Positions 10,976 to 22,019 of a stretch of 64,000 nt of DNA are shown in pieces. The stretch is from NCBI GenBank assembly GCA_030068075.1, contig CM057837.1, positions 21,111,691-21,175,690 on the forward strand, in the 5' to 3' direction. The notes under the pieces are model-generated. The model searched no databases and had not been told where the DNA came from. It saw only the letters and a list, made by a program, of their open reading frames with translations. The stretch comes from Paguma larvata (Eukaryota > Chordata > Mammalia > Carnivora > Viverridae). Position 1 is the first letter of the stretch. Every line of letters begins with the position of its first letter. A program made the translations under genes and the position numbers.

Positions 10976-13394
10976 TTTTTTTAAATGTGTTATTTAACCA
11001 AATAAGAATCACAGCCCCCAGACAGAAAGATGCTTGGTACCAGCACTGGAGTCCCAGGGAAGAGGTGTTTCCAGAAAGCCTGTCCGTCGGGGAGTTGAGG
11101 GGCTTACCTGGAGGGGAGAGGTCCATGCTGGCTGCGCCCCCCTCCCATTCCCTAAGGGCCTTGGGGAAGGAACGAGCGAGGCAGCCCAGAAACCCAGCAC
11201 CAAGACCAGATGACGAAACTGGGTAGCAGGGGCTCCAGGGCAAAATCGAACCCATAACTGCAGATTGTCCTCCTTGGTTTAGTTGGTCAGCGTGTCTCAA
11301 CCCTTCATCTTGCTTGACGATCACAGAAATCTGTGCTATCGGAAGGCCTCTCCCGCTTTCATAGCCGGGGACACCCAGAACCAAAGAGATTCCAGGACCG
11401 CCAAGATCACAGGGAAATACACGGTCAAGCCCGGGCTCGGTCCCGGCCGTCCGAAGCTGACTCCTCTCGCTGCATCGCGGAACCGAGGCCAGGGACAGGC
11501 TGGGGGACCTGCTCCCTCCTCCTGCTTCCCCAGGGGTCATGACTCTGCCGCCTGCGAACGCTCTGGTATCAGCCCCCAGGGCCCCGGATGGAGTTGTTGG
11601 ACGTCTCAGGCCCCTGGCGCCGTGAGCGAGCGGTCCGAGCCGTGGGCGTGGGACCCGAGCACATCCCCAGGAGTCTGTGTCCTGGACTCAGAAAGTGACA
11701 TCAGGAACTCCGTCCTCGGGCTAAACTGGAGAGGTCAGCCTGGAGACCCTGGCACCTCGTTCTTGACTATGAACGAGAGTGCCATCATATTTGACGTCCC
11801 CAAGAACAACTGTGCCCTCTGCCTATTCCAATTTTGCCCGATGAGCCAACGAGCAGACCTGGGTAGACTAAATCAATTGTTTTCAAAGCATGCCCCGCAG
11901 AGTGCTGCGAAGACCCTCGGGGCCGCGGTATAGGATGAACCCTATACCAAGCCCACTTTGGGTTCCCCAGCAAACTTTCGTGTGACCGTGAGTCTCAAGG
12001 AAGTGTGAAAACCACCAGTCCAGGGAACCCATCCAGCCGACCTCCCGGGAAAAACCTGGGGTTTAGCCCCGGGACACCCACTATCAGTGGGGGTGGGGGG
12101 ACCCCACTCTCTTCCCCTGCCTTCCGAGCTCTGCTGTGAGCTACTCGGAGCGAGTTTTCTTCTCGAGAATGTGGGGCGTGTGGCCCCGCCTACGCGAGAC
12201 CAGAGCTGGGCCTCGACCGGCTCACACTCTCACTTTCTCTCCTCCGCCGAAGCATCGGACGCCTTCCCCTGCCAGGGAACAACAGACCCGGCTTTCTGAC
12301 CCGTGGGGTGTCTCCTGCGGGCGGGGTGGCCAGTGCCGCTCCCAGCTGAGAGACACGTCTTCTGGCTCAGATGCATTCAGCTGCAACACGAGGCCACTTC
12401 AGCTGCAAGGATCGAATCCGCTCAAATCCCAGTGGCTTTAAGACTCTGGCCCTCTCGTATCCCCAGGCTGAGGAATCCAGTAGGAGGCGAGGCGCAGGCA
12501 GGTCCGCGAGGCGGGAGGTGCAGGGGCTTTCCGTCTCTCCGGCCTCATGTCCTCCATGCGATGACAGGGTCGCTGTTTTTTGCTCTAGGGCCCATTCCCT
12601 GCTCGGCTTGCGTTGCAGGAACTGTAATTCCCAGGATGTTGGGACAGTGTGGCCGATGGAAGACCCTGATGGAGGAGGACTGGAGGGCAGGTGGGGAGGT
12701 GAAGTTAGGGCTTTTCTCTTCCAGCACGTCCCTGGCAGTGACCCAACCTCTGTTGTGTTCAAGCCCCACTCCAAACAACTCCTCCCTATCCCCCAGCCCC
12801 TTCCAGGAGGCTTTTGCCACAATTCTAGATCCCCAGTCCAGCTTCTGGGCTCTCATAACACCCCTTTCTCCTCTCTCCTTCCAGTCCTAGGAGTATCCTG
12901 CAATTGCTAACCTCTGGGGTGGGGACGGGGTGAGGGGGAGTGCCTCCTCACTGCCTTTGGCCTGTCAGCTCTTCCAGCACCTGTATGAGCAGTCCCTGCA
13001 CTAATCTCCCCTGTTTCAAACACACAGAGTAGCTCATGTTCCCTGGCTAGACCCCAGATAACACAACGGTCGTCCTCAAGCTTTGCGTTCGTGATTACAA
13101 AGCAGCTGCTGCAGCTCCAGCCATCACGTCCTTACCACAGCCACGTCAGAAGTCAAGAAGAAAGATAATTTCCCCTTGTTTGCTTCTTCTTGGCCAGGCA
13201 GCTAAACCGTTCCCAGAACCGGGCAGAACTGAGTCAATGCCCACACTCCAGCTGGAAGAGAGGTTGGGAAAGTGAGTAACCCGGCATTTTTAACCCCTAA
13301 AAATGGGCTCTTCGAGATGGGTTCTTCGAGCAAGAAAAAGGGAGCTGGGCTATGGCTGCTGAGTGAGCAACCAACCACGTCTACCACACTGACC

Positions 13395-13490
13395 TGGAAT
13401 GTTCGCTGTAGTTGAATCACTTCCTCTCTCTAGGCCTCAGTTTCCTCATCTGGAACTTGGGGGAGTTCGGTGAGATCAATCATTTCCATA
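13395..13490 (+). repeat. MIR core remnant
   Basis: tcacttcctctctctaggcc, followed by tcagtttcctcatctggaac, the diagnostic MIR core phrase. Confidence 0.65.
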
Positions 13491-13599
13491 TTCTTTAAAA
13501 CCCTTGGGTCTCAAGGAGACGCCCCAGGGGCCACTGTGGGGGACGGAAGCAGTGTCTGAGCAGATGGGACCCCAACCCCACTTCAACCAAAAACAGCCT

Positions 13600-13950
13600 C
13601 TTTTGATCTAATGTCCCTTGCAGCTCTCTCAAGGACCGGGATTCGAAGCTATAGATCAATTTATAAAAACGAGAAAATAACCAGAATGATGTTCTTGCTA
13701 AGGATGATCCATTCGCTTTGGGGTTATTCATAATAAACGTCGGAGGTTGATTAAGCTCCTTGGCTTGGCGCCAACTCCTCACCGATCTGCCTGAGACGGC
13801 CGACTCCGTGCCACCGAGCGGGACCCGCTGTCCCCGAGATAGTCCCGACTCCTCTGTTCTCTTCAATTACGAGCAGGCAAACCCCTTACATATATACGAT
13901 TATTTTAAACTATTTATCTTGCACCGAGGAATTGATCCTCGCAGGTCCTT
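13600..13950. promoter_or_regulatory. Candidate conserved AT-rich block
   Basis: aatttataaaaacgagaaaa, ttcataataaacgtcggagg and tatatacgattattttaaac are repeat-free AT-rich words between GC-rich flanks. Weaker than the block at 22,020. 13,950-14,400 and 15,150-15,650 show nothing recognised. Confidence 0.25.
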
Positions 13951-14404
13951 CTCGCCGGCCTTGACACTGACGAATCGCCGCCGAGATGGTCTCAGAAAGG
14001 GAAGACATGCCCCAAAGAGACGGCTCTCCTCATCTTAATTTTTCCCCTGGAGGATCTTCTCCATCCTCCATTCGGAACCTTCCTCATTGCCCTTTGCGGA
14101 TTTAACTCCACGCCCGCCACGCCGGCGATAGCGCCCACGTTGCTGGTGCCGCCGAAGGGCTCTCGTGGGTCAGAGGTTCGAAGGCGCAGGCAGGGAAGAC
14201 AGGGAAACCCTCAACTGCCTCCCCGCTCGCGCCAAGGCTGCGTCTTCCACTGAGAATAACCAACCGTATCCGACAGCTATCTTCAAGGACTCGCTGTTGA
14301 ACTATCACTCTGTAACCCGCGTGGTCAGAAAGCTATGCCTGCTCCCTAAGTCTGTGTAGCCTTCCGCGCTCTCTCTCTTACTTAGGTCTCTGGGGTCCCT
14401 GAGG

Positions 14405-14560
14405 CTGTTCTAATCTGTTAGCACCCACTTTACGGATGAAGAAACTGAGGCCAAAAGAGGCTAAATGGTTAAATGTCTCCTCCAAGGTCATACAGGTACT
14501 AAGTAGCAAGGTCAACACTTGAACTGAACTCTGAGTCGAACACCCATGCGAGGGCAGACC
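14405..14560 (-). repeat. MIR remnant, antisense
   Basis: cactttacggatgaagaaac, tgaggccaaaagaggctaa, and aaggtcatacaggtactaag are antisense MIR segments in order. Confidence 0.75.
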
Positions 14561-14775
14561 CTAACCCAGGGTCCGACACCCAGGAGATGCTCGGTATATC
14601 CCACTCTCTCTTCCTCCTCTCTTCCCCTCTCCCCATGGCTCCGGGTTGCCTCTGTGGATTCAACAGAGATGAAACAGGCGGGTCAAGGGCAGGGGGCCAG
14701 CCTTCTCGCGGATCTCACAGAATTCGCTGGAGCCTGTGTACATACGAGCTTTTCGTGTAAAACAGAAGTGCAGTC

Positions 14776-15146
14776 TGTCTTAGTCCGCTCAGGCTGCTGT
14801 AACAAAGTACCATAGACGGGGTGGCTTATTAACAACAGACACCTGTTTCGCTCTGTGCTGGAGGCTGGAAGTCCAAGATCGAGGTGCCAGCAGGCTCGGG
14901 TTCAGGGAGAAGCCCTCAAGGGTGCAGACGGCCGACCTCTTATCATGGAAGTCACTCTCCCGCGGTGGAAAGACAAAAACCAGCAAAAGTCAGTTCTGTT
15001 CTTTCGAGGGCGTGAATCCCGCTCCTGACCGCTCCTCCTTCCCGACCTGGTCACCTCCCGAAGGCCCCGCCTCCTAACACCGCCACATCGGGGGTTATCT
15101 TTCAACACACGGATCTGGGGAAACACAAACATTACGCCCTACCACG
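14776..15146 (-). mobile_element. MLT1-type MaLR LTR, antisense, near full length
   Basis: Starts TGTCTTAGTCCGCTCAGG, then ctgctgtaacaaagtaccat, ggtggcttattaacaacaga and ctggaggctggaagtccaag. It ends with tcacctcccgaaggccccgc, ctcctaacaccgccac and acacaaacattacgccctac. This is the reverse complement of an MLT1 solo LTR, an ancient non-infectious retrotransposon relic with no internal genes here. Confidence 0.85.
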
Positions 15147-15654
15147 GTCTCGTTGTGAAATACTCAAACAGCACAGACGAAATCACACCAATAATCATAA
15201 TAACACAAAATGCGGCTCAAGTCCCCTCGAGGAACTCACCTCTGATTCCGGGCTCCTCCCCCAAAATAACTACGGGCATTTGCGTCGTGCGGATCCTTCC
15301 AGATCTACTTCTGTGCGTTTACGAATCTATGCATACGAAAAATATCACGTAAAGAAATGTGGAGTTGAGGGTTTTCAACCCGCTGGGATTTTATTATTTA
15401 GGTGGCATCACCGCCTACACATTCCCCTGCAATTTGCTTTACAGAATGGCCCCCATCGGTAAGCACATATCGGCCTCGCTTGTCTTTTTCCCGCAGCCGG
15501 TAGTCCTACAGTTAGTACGGGTGTGCTGTGTTCAGTGTAACTGGTCCCGTATTGATGGACAGAAGGGGTTTTTCCAGCGTCTCACTATTAATAACAGGGC
15601 CGCGACGGGCATCCTTGTCCTGCTTCTTGCACATGAATGAGTATTTCTCAGGAG

Positions 15655-16340
15655 GAAAAAGCGAGTATCGCTGTAGGAAAAAATAAACCATAAACTAGGT
15701 TAAAAGAGAAGCCGACTGGGAGCTGGTATTTGCAACACAGAGGACACGGTATTAGCAATCCTGTTACATGAAGAAGAGCTTCAATTTCATAATAAAAAGA
15801 CAAACAACCCAATAGCAAAGTGGGTGAAAAATACAAACATCCATGAAAGGCACTTCATAAAAGAAACACAAATGACCAATATCACGTAAGGGAAGCTACC
15901 GTACCTCACTAGAAGTCAGGAAAAGTGCAAATTAAAGCGAGAATGGAGTATCTTTTTTAACCCGCCACATTGGCTCACGTTGGTTTGTTGTTGTTTTAGA
16001 GAGAGAGAGCGCGTGTGAGCAGGGGAAGGGGGAGGGGGGGAGGGAGGGAGAGAGAGAATCTTAAGCAGGCTCCACCCTTGGCTCGATCCCACAACCCTCG
16101 GATCATGACGAGAGCCAGATTCGAGAGTCAGACGCTCGAACGACGGAGCCACCCAGGCGCCTCGAGGTGGGCGCGAGTGTTGAGCTGAGTAAGGCCAGTC
16201 CTTGGCGAGGGTGCGGGGAGAAGGGTACCCGGACGCCCCCCGAGTGCAAATTGATGCCGCCCTTTCGGAGAGCAGTTTCGAAGTGTCTTTTACCCTTCCG
16301 AACGCGCCTACCCCCCAGCCCAGCAACGCCGCTTCCTGAC
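15655..16340 (+). mobile_element. L1 ORF2 3'-end fragment split by a CAN-SINE
   Basis: The left part (to about 15,988) carries caacccaatagcaaagtgg, cacttcataaaagaaacac, aaatgaccaatatcacgtaa, and gtgcaaattaaagcgag. The right part resumes at 16,164 with gtccttggcgagggtgcgg, gagtgcaaattgatgccg and gcccagcaacgccgcttcc. This matches the tail of mammalian L1 ORF2 in the + orientation. It is dead: frames are broken and the right part is strikingly CpG-enriched relative to the usual L1 text. Confidence 0.75.
15989..16163 (-). mobile_element. CAN-SINE, antisense, nested in L1
   Basis: GA-rich tract, AAGCAGGCTCCACCCTTGGC, TCGATCCCACAACCC and the head complement GGAGCCACCCAGGCGCCTC. It lacks a middle segment, so it is an older, shorter variant. 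It interrupts the L1 fragment. Confidence 0.9.
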
Positions 16341-17530
16341 CGTGGGGTGCTTTACGCTGGTTCGTCCTGGTCACACATAAGTCTGCCGTCCAGGGGCCTG
16401 GGACGGAGTTGGCCGGAGCTGCACGCTTCGGGAACAGGCCAGGGGGACCGCGACTCAAGGGTTCCTGCGCTGTCCCAGGCCACGGAGAGCTGAGCAGCGT
16501 TTTTCTACCCTGTGCTCGGTCCCAGGCCCTCAAGCACCCGCTCGTGGCTCCCCGTGAGGGCCGTGACACTGGGCACGGCAGCCAGGCATTCCCTGGGGTG
16601 GTTCCGCAGACCACACCCAAGGAGCATGCTTGCCCGTGTTCCGTTTCCCTGCAACCCCACACGGATGACCGGGCCGAATCCAGAGGCCTCCCCCGAGTCC
16701 GAGCAGGGACCCCCACTCCTCCCACACATCCGCCGCACCCCTCTCGGGTCTCTTGGCAGTTCCCTCGGATGAAACGCACCCCTGTGTCAGGCCTGAAGTC
16801 ACACCCCACCGCCAGGTAGACACGGCTTGGACCTAACGCCCCGCCTGGCTCGCGGAGACTCCGCCCCTGACCCAGGACTTGGGCCCACAAGGCGCCAGCT
16901 TCAGCTGGCTTGGCCACCGGTCCGCCTCCCTCTCCCCTTGCCCAATCGCCGGAGGATGGCCGTCCCGCCCGGGGCCCGTGCAACAGAGTCTCGCAAACCC
17001 CTCGCGCTCCACCTGAGTCACTTGGAGCCTGGGAAAAGCCATTTAGGGGCTTGGTTTACGAACTTGAACTATTTCAGTGACAGGGGCTCTGGGGGCAGAG
17101 GGAAGAGACAGCCTTGCTACTTGTAAACGTTACAGGCTTTTCCAAGAGCACGGGCCAAGATAAAAGCCAGCTATGGCCATAAAGTCCGTGTATGTGAGTG
17201 GAATGACAACCCATAAAGTCGAACGTGAATAAACAGCCCGAAGCTTAGCAGGCTAAGTTTCTCCAGCGAGGACGACCTCGGGATGCAGAATGGGAAGACA
17301 CAGGACTCGAGGAAAGTTCTTTCCTGGGTCCCAAGACTAGCCCGGGGACTCCCCGTCGTGCCCAGCTGCTCGTTCTGATACTTCTCCAGCCCCCTCCCCG
17401 CCCGCACACACACTCCCTTCGCTGGCCTTGACCAGAAACTGACCAGGAAGCCAGAAATCCGGCCTTCGGATGTACCCGAGCTGCCAATATTAGGTTCTCG
17501 GTAAAAATAGAGTGAGCCGAAATGCCCCTG
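16340..17530. other. GC-rich unique intergenic stretch
   Basis: CpG-rich sequence with no gene or clear repeat. A 355-residue minus-strand open frame covers 15,916-16,983 but runs straight through the CAN-SINE and the L1, so it is not a gene. Confidence 0.5.
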
Positions 17531-17539
17531 CAAATATTT

Positions 17540-18215
17540 CCTATTTTTAATAACATGGTATCAATTTGCAAACGGAGTAATGATCTCTGTTACTTTTCAG
17601 GAAATTATGTTTAATATACTTTACTAGAGCCGAGGAAGAACAATTTAATTGAAAGAGCTGCTTTGAACCATATTTAACCTCAGATGTACTAAATGGAGTG
17701 TCTCAGAGATAACTTATGGTTTTTAATTTAACGTAAACTATTCAGCGCATCAGCGCTGTGTTTTCGCCACTCTAATAATGACCGGTTTGGGTTTATGAAC
17801 TGGTTTTCCCCATCCTCTCTTTCCTCCCACAACCACTCGGGCGGATGTGGAACCAGGTTTTCCCACATAGAATCTGAAATAAAGGGCCCGCAGGCCAGGC
17901 AGCCTGCGCCGCCTGGGGACAGCCGTGCCTCGAATGTGACACGCCTCGAAAGTGCAGAGAACTGGTTTTTGAGAAGGGCCCCCACGTCCCTGCCCAGGCC
18001 GGGCTGGAGCCTGGCCGGCTTCCTCGCCGCTCTGATTAATGGAGCCCAGCCGCCGCACCGGCACGTTAAATGAAGTTTCGCGCTCCCCAAGATTAATTGC
18101 CGCGTGAAAAATATTGAAACTTTATTATTCACATAATTCATTTGGGGGGACGATCCCAGGAAAATGTAGTCTGCGGCTGAAGTTCATCATTTGACAGTAA
18201 TCAGAGGGAAGCAGG
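17540..18215. promoter_or_regulatory. Candidate conserved non-coding region
   Basis: Two AT-rich repeat-free blocks (about 17,540-17,800 and 18,060-18,215) flank a GC-rich centre. They hold words such as taataacatggtatcaattt, tttaatataatt-like AT runs, gtgaaaaatattgaaacttt, ttattcacataattcatttg and catcatttgacagtaatcag. Abundant TAAT/ATTA and an ACAGTAATCAG (MEIS/PBX-like TGACAG context) fit a developmental enhancer. Conservation unmeasured. Confidence 0.35.
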
Positions 18216-18320
18216 ACGGAAAGGAGCACGTGGTGGGATGTCCCAGGCCTGGCGCCCGTGTCGCTGGGGGGACCGGGGAGCCACGTGAACGGGCGCCAGT
18301 GTGTTTAAGAAAGCGGCTTA

Positions 18321-18513
18321 GGGGGCGCCTGGCTGGCTCAGTCGGTTAAGCCTCCGACTTCAGCTCAGGTCATGATCTCTCAGTTCATGGGTTTGGGCCC
18401 CACATCGGGTTCTCTGTTAGCACGGGGCCTGCTTCGGATCCCCTGTGTCCGTCTCTCTCTCCCCCTCCCCTTTTGGCTCTTTCAAAAATAAATAAGTATT
18501 AAAAATATAAAAA
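18321..18513 (+). mobile_element. CAN-SINE with 14-bp target duplication
   Basis: Head GGGGCGCCTGGCTGGCTCAG, CGGTTAAGCCTCCGACTTC, CT tract and AAAAATAAATAAG tail. Flanks AAGAAAGCGGCTTA (18,307-18,320) and AAGAAAGCTGCTTA (18,514-18,527) differ at one base, a CpG to TpG-type change. Confidence 0.96.
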
Positions 18514-19323
18514 AAGAAAGCTGCTTATTCAGATACCATCACATAGTCGATCGACACGTGCTTTTTGGGTCCTCTCTTTTCCCAGCACGGGCTCTGACGA
18601 GTCCTCTGGTGGCCAGCCTGCTGCCCTGTTTTATTTTATCCATCTCTCTTCTCTCGCGTGTCTACGTCTGCTTGTCAGAGTGGCCTTTGTGGTCTTTTGG
18701 CCCGCTGGGCATCCATTGGGTAAGAGCTCCCTCAGAGAGGCTGTGGGCTCTGCGCTGAGGGGGGACTCCTTGGAGCGAGCCTGTGGGCAGGTGTGAGCCG
18801 CTGAGCCTGCTCCTGGTCGGGGCAGGTTGGTTCAGAACGGACGCATGACCTCATCGGGGCCGAGGCTGGGCCGTGAGTCTTTTCCCTGGAAGGCTAGAAT
18901 GGAAGCCGACCCCTTTTCCTCTCCGAGGTGGAGGCCGAGCTCACAGGAGGCTCAAGCAGCAGAAGCCCCCGACCCAGCACAAGGGGGGCACAACCCAGCA
19001 CCGTGGGGGACCCGAGGCATGGGAGAGGCCGAGTCCTGGTGACCTCATGAGAGCCCGAAGCTAGCTCTGCTTCCGAACAGTGGACTTCTAGTTTTATAGC
19101 CGTATCGTCTGTCTTTGCTTAACCCAGATCGAATGAGGGACTTTTCAGGGTCCTTGAGTCTTGAGTGAAATGACAAAACAGCAAAACAATGCCCTCAGCC
19201 AGAGGGCCCTCATTCCAGTGGCTTCATGACAAGGAACGGGTTAGCTCCCGTCCCCTAGACTCCCGGAACTGCCCTGTTACCGTATCTGTTCTTAGACCTC
19301 CCTGCGGTCCTGTGTGCTACCTT

Positions 19324-19528
19324 GGGGCGCCTGGGTGGCTCAGTCGGTTGAGCGTCCGACTTTGGCTCAGGTCATGAGCTCACAGTTCGGTTCATGTGTT
19401 GGAGCCTGGTATCCAGCCTCCCTGCTGTCAGTGCAGAGTCCCCGTCCCCTCTCTCTCTGCCCCTCCCCTGCTCACACTCTCTCTCTCCCAAAAATAAATA
19501 AAACATTTAAAAATAATAGTAATAACTT
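19324..19528 (+). mobile_element. CAN-SINE
   Basis: Head GGGGCGCCTGGGTGGCTCAG, CGGTTGAGCGTCCGACTTTG, and AAAAATAAATAAAACATT tail. The flanks TGTGCTACCT (about 19,313-19,322) and TATGCTACCT (19,529-19,538) are a probable target duplication. Confidence 0.95.
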
Positions 19529-19659
19529 ATGCTACCTGGTGGCCTGTCAAAAAAATTTGTTTTCCGCTTAAATTAGGTGGGTACTGGCTTCTGTAGAGGT
19601 GCCTGATGTAACACAGAGGTGGCCAAGGGGGACAGGCTTCCTTCGTCTCAGCCTGCAGG

Positions 19660-19960
19660 TGCCCCGGGGCCTCAGTCGCCTGGCCCATTTGCAAACCGGG
19701 GTCTCCATGCATCACTGTGGACAGAGCTCAAAGCCAGCCGGTTGAGTGAAAAAAAAAATCATGTTGCAGATTGATAGTGAGGAGTGTAATAAAAACACAC
19801 AAAACACTGTAAACTGTTGACGGGTGCACGCATACGTAGTAAAATCGCTACAGCTGAACAGGAAGGATGCACACCAAATTCACGTCCGTGGGAAGCTCGG
19901 AGTCGGGGGCGGGCGGGGTGCTAGGAAGATGCTTCTCTGAATTTTTGGTCTAATAAAACA
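19660..19960 (+). repeat. Possible L1M/ancient LINE remnant
   Basis: The phrases ggacagagctcaaagccag, gtaataaaaacacacaaaac, gcacgcatacgtagtaaaat and aggaagatgcttctctgaat resemble an L1M 3' region (the usual text includes gcacatacgtggtaaaactat). Weak, by eye. Confidence 0.35.
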
Positions 19961-20150
19961 TAAAATCAAAGACTCTCAAAGACTAAGAACAAACTGAGGT
20001 GAGGGGGGTGAGGGAGGGGGGAGAGGGGGTGACGGGCATTAAAGAGGGCACGTGTTGGGAGGAACACTGGGTGTTCTATGGAAACCAATTTGAAAATAAA
20101 CTATTATAAAAAAAAAACAACTAAAAACAAAACAAAAGAAAAAAAAACTT
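19961..20150 (+). mobile_element. Carnivore L1 3' end, truncated
   Basis: ctctcaaagactaagaacaa, a G-rich segment, gtgacgggcattaaagaggg, cacgtgttgggaggaacact, gggtgttctatggaaaccaa and a poly-A-rich tail match the 3' end of young carnivore L1s. It is flanked by TAAAATCAAAGA (19,961) and TAAAATCAAGAG (20,150). Strongly 5'-truncated with no ORF. Confidence 0.8.
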
Positions 20151-20571
20151 AAAATCAAGAGAAAGGCCTCCTAGTATTCAGGTGCAGGGAGTGGTCGGCT
20201 GAGGTACTGGCCAGACCCCTGGGGGGGGAACCTGCTGGGATGCAGAGAGGGACCCTGGCCTCCGGCAGTTCACGGCGTGAGGACTAATGGTCAGGACAGA
20301 GCCAACCAGGAGGCAGAGAGTGTGTGCACGCCCCCCAGGACAGAGGAACTGGGAGAGCTGGGAGAAAAGACGAGCACTCATCACTGGAGGGTGGACACGG
20401 CGAGGGGCAGGAGCTACGACAAGACTCCAGGACGGCATGGTCGTGGTCGCGAGGACACCTCGTGCCCCAACACGCAGATCGGTTGCAGAAGGAAACACGC
20501 GGGTGTCTGGAAGCATATCCATTATTCTCTCGTGTTGTAACCTTGCACGTTTTAAAAATAGGAACCAAGGA

Positions 20572-20798
20572 GGGGCGCCTGGGTGGCTCAGTCGGTGAAG
20601 TGTCTGACTTTGGCTCAGGTCATGATCTCGTGGTTCGTGAGTTCGAGCTCCGCGTCGGGCTCTTATGCTGACGGCTCAGAGCCTGGAGGCTGCTTCTGAT
20701 TCTGTGTCTCCCTGTCTCTCTGCCCCTCCCCGCCTCGCTTGCATGCTCTCTCTCTCTCAAAAATAAATAAAATTTTAAAGAAAAGGAAGAAAAAAAAA
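20572..20798 (+). mobile_element. CAN-SINE, full length
   Basis: Head GGGGCGCCTGGGTGGCTCAG, CGGTGAAGTGTCTGACTTTG, a GGTTCGTGAGTTCGAGC segment and an A-rich tail. Perfect 10-bp flanks GAACCAAGGA (20,562-20,571 and 20,799-20,808). It forms the left arm of an inverted SINE pair with the copy at 20,897. Confidence 0.96.
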
Positions 20799-20896
20799 GA
20801 ACCAAGGAAACCTTAAAAAAAGTGAACAAGACTGAAAAAAGACAAAAGACAACCCATAATTTTATCATGCAGATATAAATAACCACTTCGAACATT

Positions 20897-21113
20897 TTTT
20901 TAATGTTTATTTATTTCTTTTTGAGAGGCAGAGAGAGAAAGAGATCACAAGCAGGGGAAGGGCAGAGAGAGAGGGAGACACAGAGTTTGAAGCAGGCTCC
21001 AGACTCTGAGCTGTCAGCACAGAGCCCGACGCGGGGCTCCAACTCACGAGTGTGAGGTCATGACCTGAGCCGAAGTCAGATGCTTCACCAACTGAGCCCC
21101 CCAGGGGCCCCTG
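20897..21113 (-). mobile_element. CAN-SINE, antisense
   Basis: TTTATTTATTTCTTTTTGAG, AGCAGGCTCCAGACTCTGAG, GCCCGACGCGGGGCTCC and a head complement with ACTGAGCCCCCCAGGGGCCC. Flanks CTTCGAACATTT (20,886) and CTTTGAACATTTT (21,114) form a target duplication with one change. Confidence 0.95.
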
Positions 21114-21168
21114 CTTTGAACATTTTAATGAGGCTGCTCCTGTCTTGGCTACAAAAGATAGATATTCT

Positions 21169-21285
21169 GGAGCGCCTGGCTGGCTCAGTTGGGGGAGCCT
21201 GAGACTCTTGATCTCAGGGTTGTAGGTTCAAGCCCCACATTGGGTGTAGAGATCCCTTAAAAATAAAATCTTAAAATAAAAAAAA
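21169..21285 (+). mobile_element. Short older-type CAN-SINE
   Basis: GGAGCGCCTGGCTGGCTCAG, TTGATCTCAGGGTTGTAGGT, TCAAGCCCCACATTGGGTG and a short AAAATCTTAAAATAAA tail. It lacks the CT-rich block of the larger copies, as in older carnivore SINE subfamilies. Confidence 0.9.
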
Positions 21286-21439
21286 TTCCCCCTGAGTCAG
21301 GACGCAGCACAGAGAGCCTTTTACATAAAGTTGGTGGGTTACCATTTGTGCGGTGATTTTTTTTCCTTTGGAAACAGGCTTGTGGCCACGAAGGACAGAG
21401 AAGATATAAGAGCAAACCCCCGTAAGATTTCTTGCGGAG

Positions 21440-21640
21440 AGGAATTCTTTATCCATGCTAATCCATTCAGTCCTCACGACCCCGAGAAGTAGGTCGCTAT
21501 GATGAATTCCCACTTGACAGATAAGCAAACCGAGGCCCAGAGAGATTAAACGGCCTGTCCAAGGTCACACAGCTGATGCTTATATCTGGGTTTCTAAACC
21601 GCTTAGTCTGGTTCCAGAGGACTCGCCCCTGATAACACGT
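21440..21640 (-). repeat. MIR remnant, antisense
   Basis: tcagtcctcacgaccccgag, ttcccacttgacagataagc, cgaggcccagagagattaaa and caaggtcacacagctgatg, the antisense MIR text. Confidence 0.8.
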
Positions 21641-21953
21641 CGCCCCCCAGGGAAGTTGACGTCTGCGGTGGAAAACTCACTTCCTCCATCCGCACAGCAC
21701 GGGAGGGTGGTCAGCGCTCATCAGCCTGCTCTCGAGGTGAGGCTCAGACAGGCGCGTGGGCTGGGCCGGGCTCGGAAGACTTCAGACCCCAGCCTTTCCC
21801 TCTGCCCGACCCAGGGGCCCTCCCGCCGTCCGCCCAATTCAGCAGGCTCCTTGCTGTCACTTGAGGAATTTCCCACGCTGAGCCCGGCAGCCAGGGAACC
21901 CTCTTTCTTTCTTTTCACACGTCTCCTTGGCTCGTCTTCTTGGCTGCAGTCTG

Positions 21954-21976
21954 CGGGGGGGGGTGGGGGGGGGGGG
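21954..21976 (+). repeat. G-run (G10-T-G12)
   Basis: Ten G, one T, then twelve G. A simple homopolymer tract able to form a G-quadruplex and prone to length variation. Confidence 0.9.
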
Positions 21977-22019
21977 ACGACACAGGCCCCTTCATTTCAG
22001 CCCTCCTTCTGCCGGCAAG

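Noticed and set aside
14776..15146. Intact endogenous retrovirus
   Set aside because: Only an ancient LTR-like sequence is present; no gag, pol or env frame lies next to it.
15916..16983. 355-residue minus-strand frame
   Set aside because: Spans a CAN-SINE and an L1 remnant; a composite of unrelated repeats.
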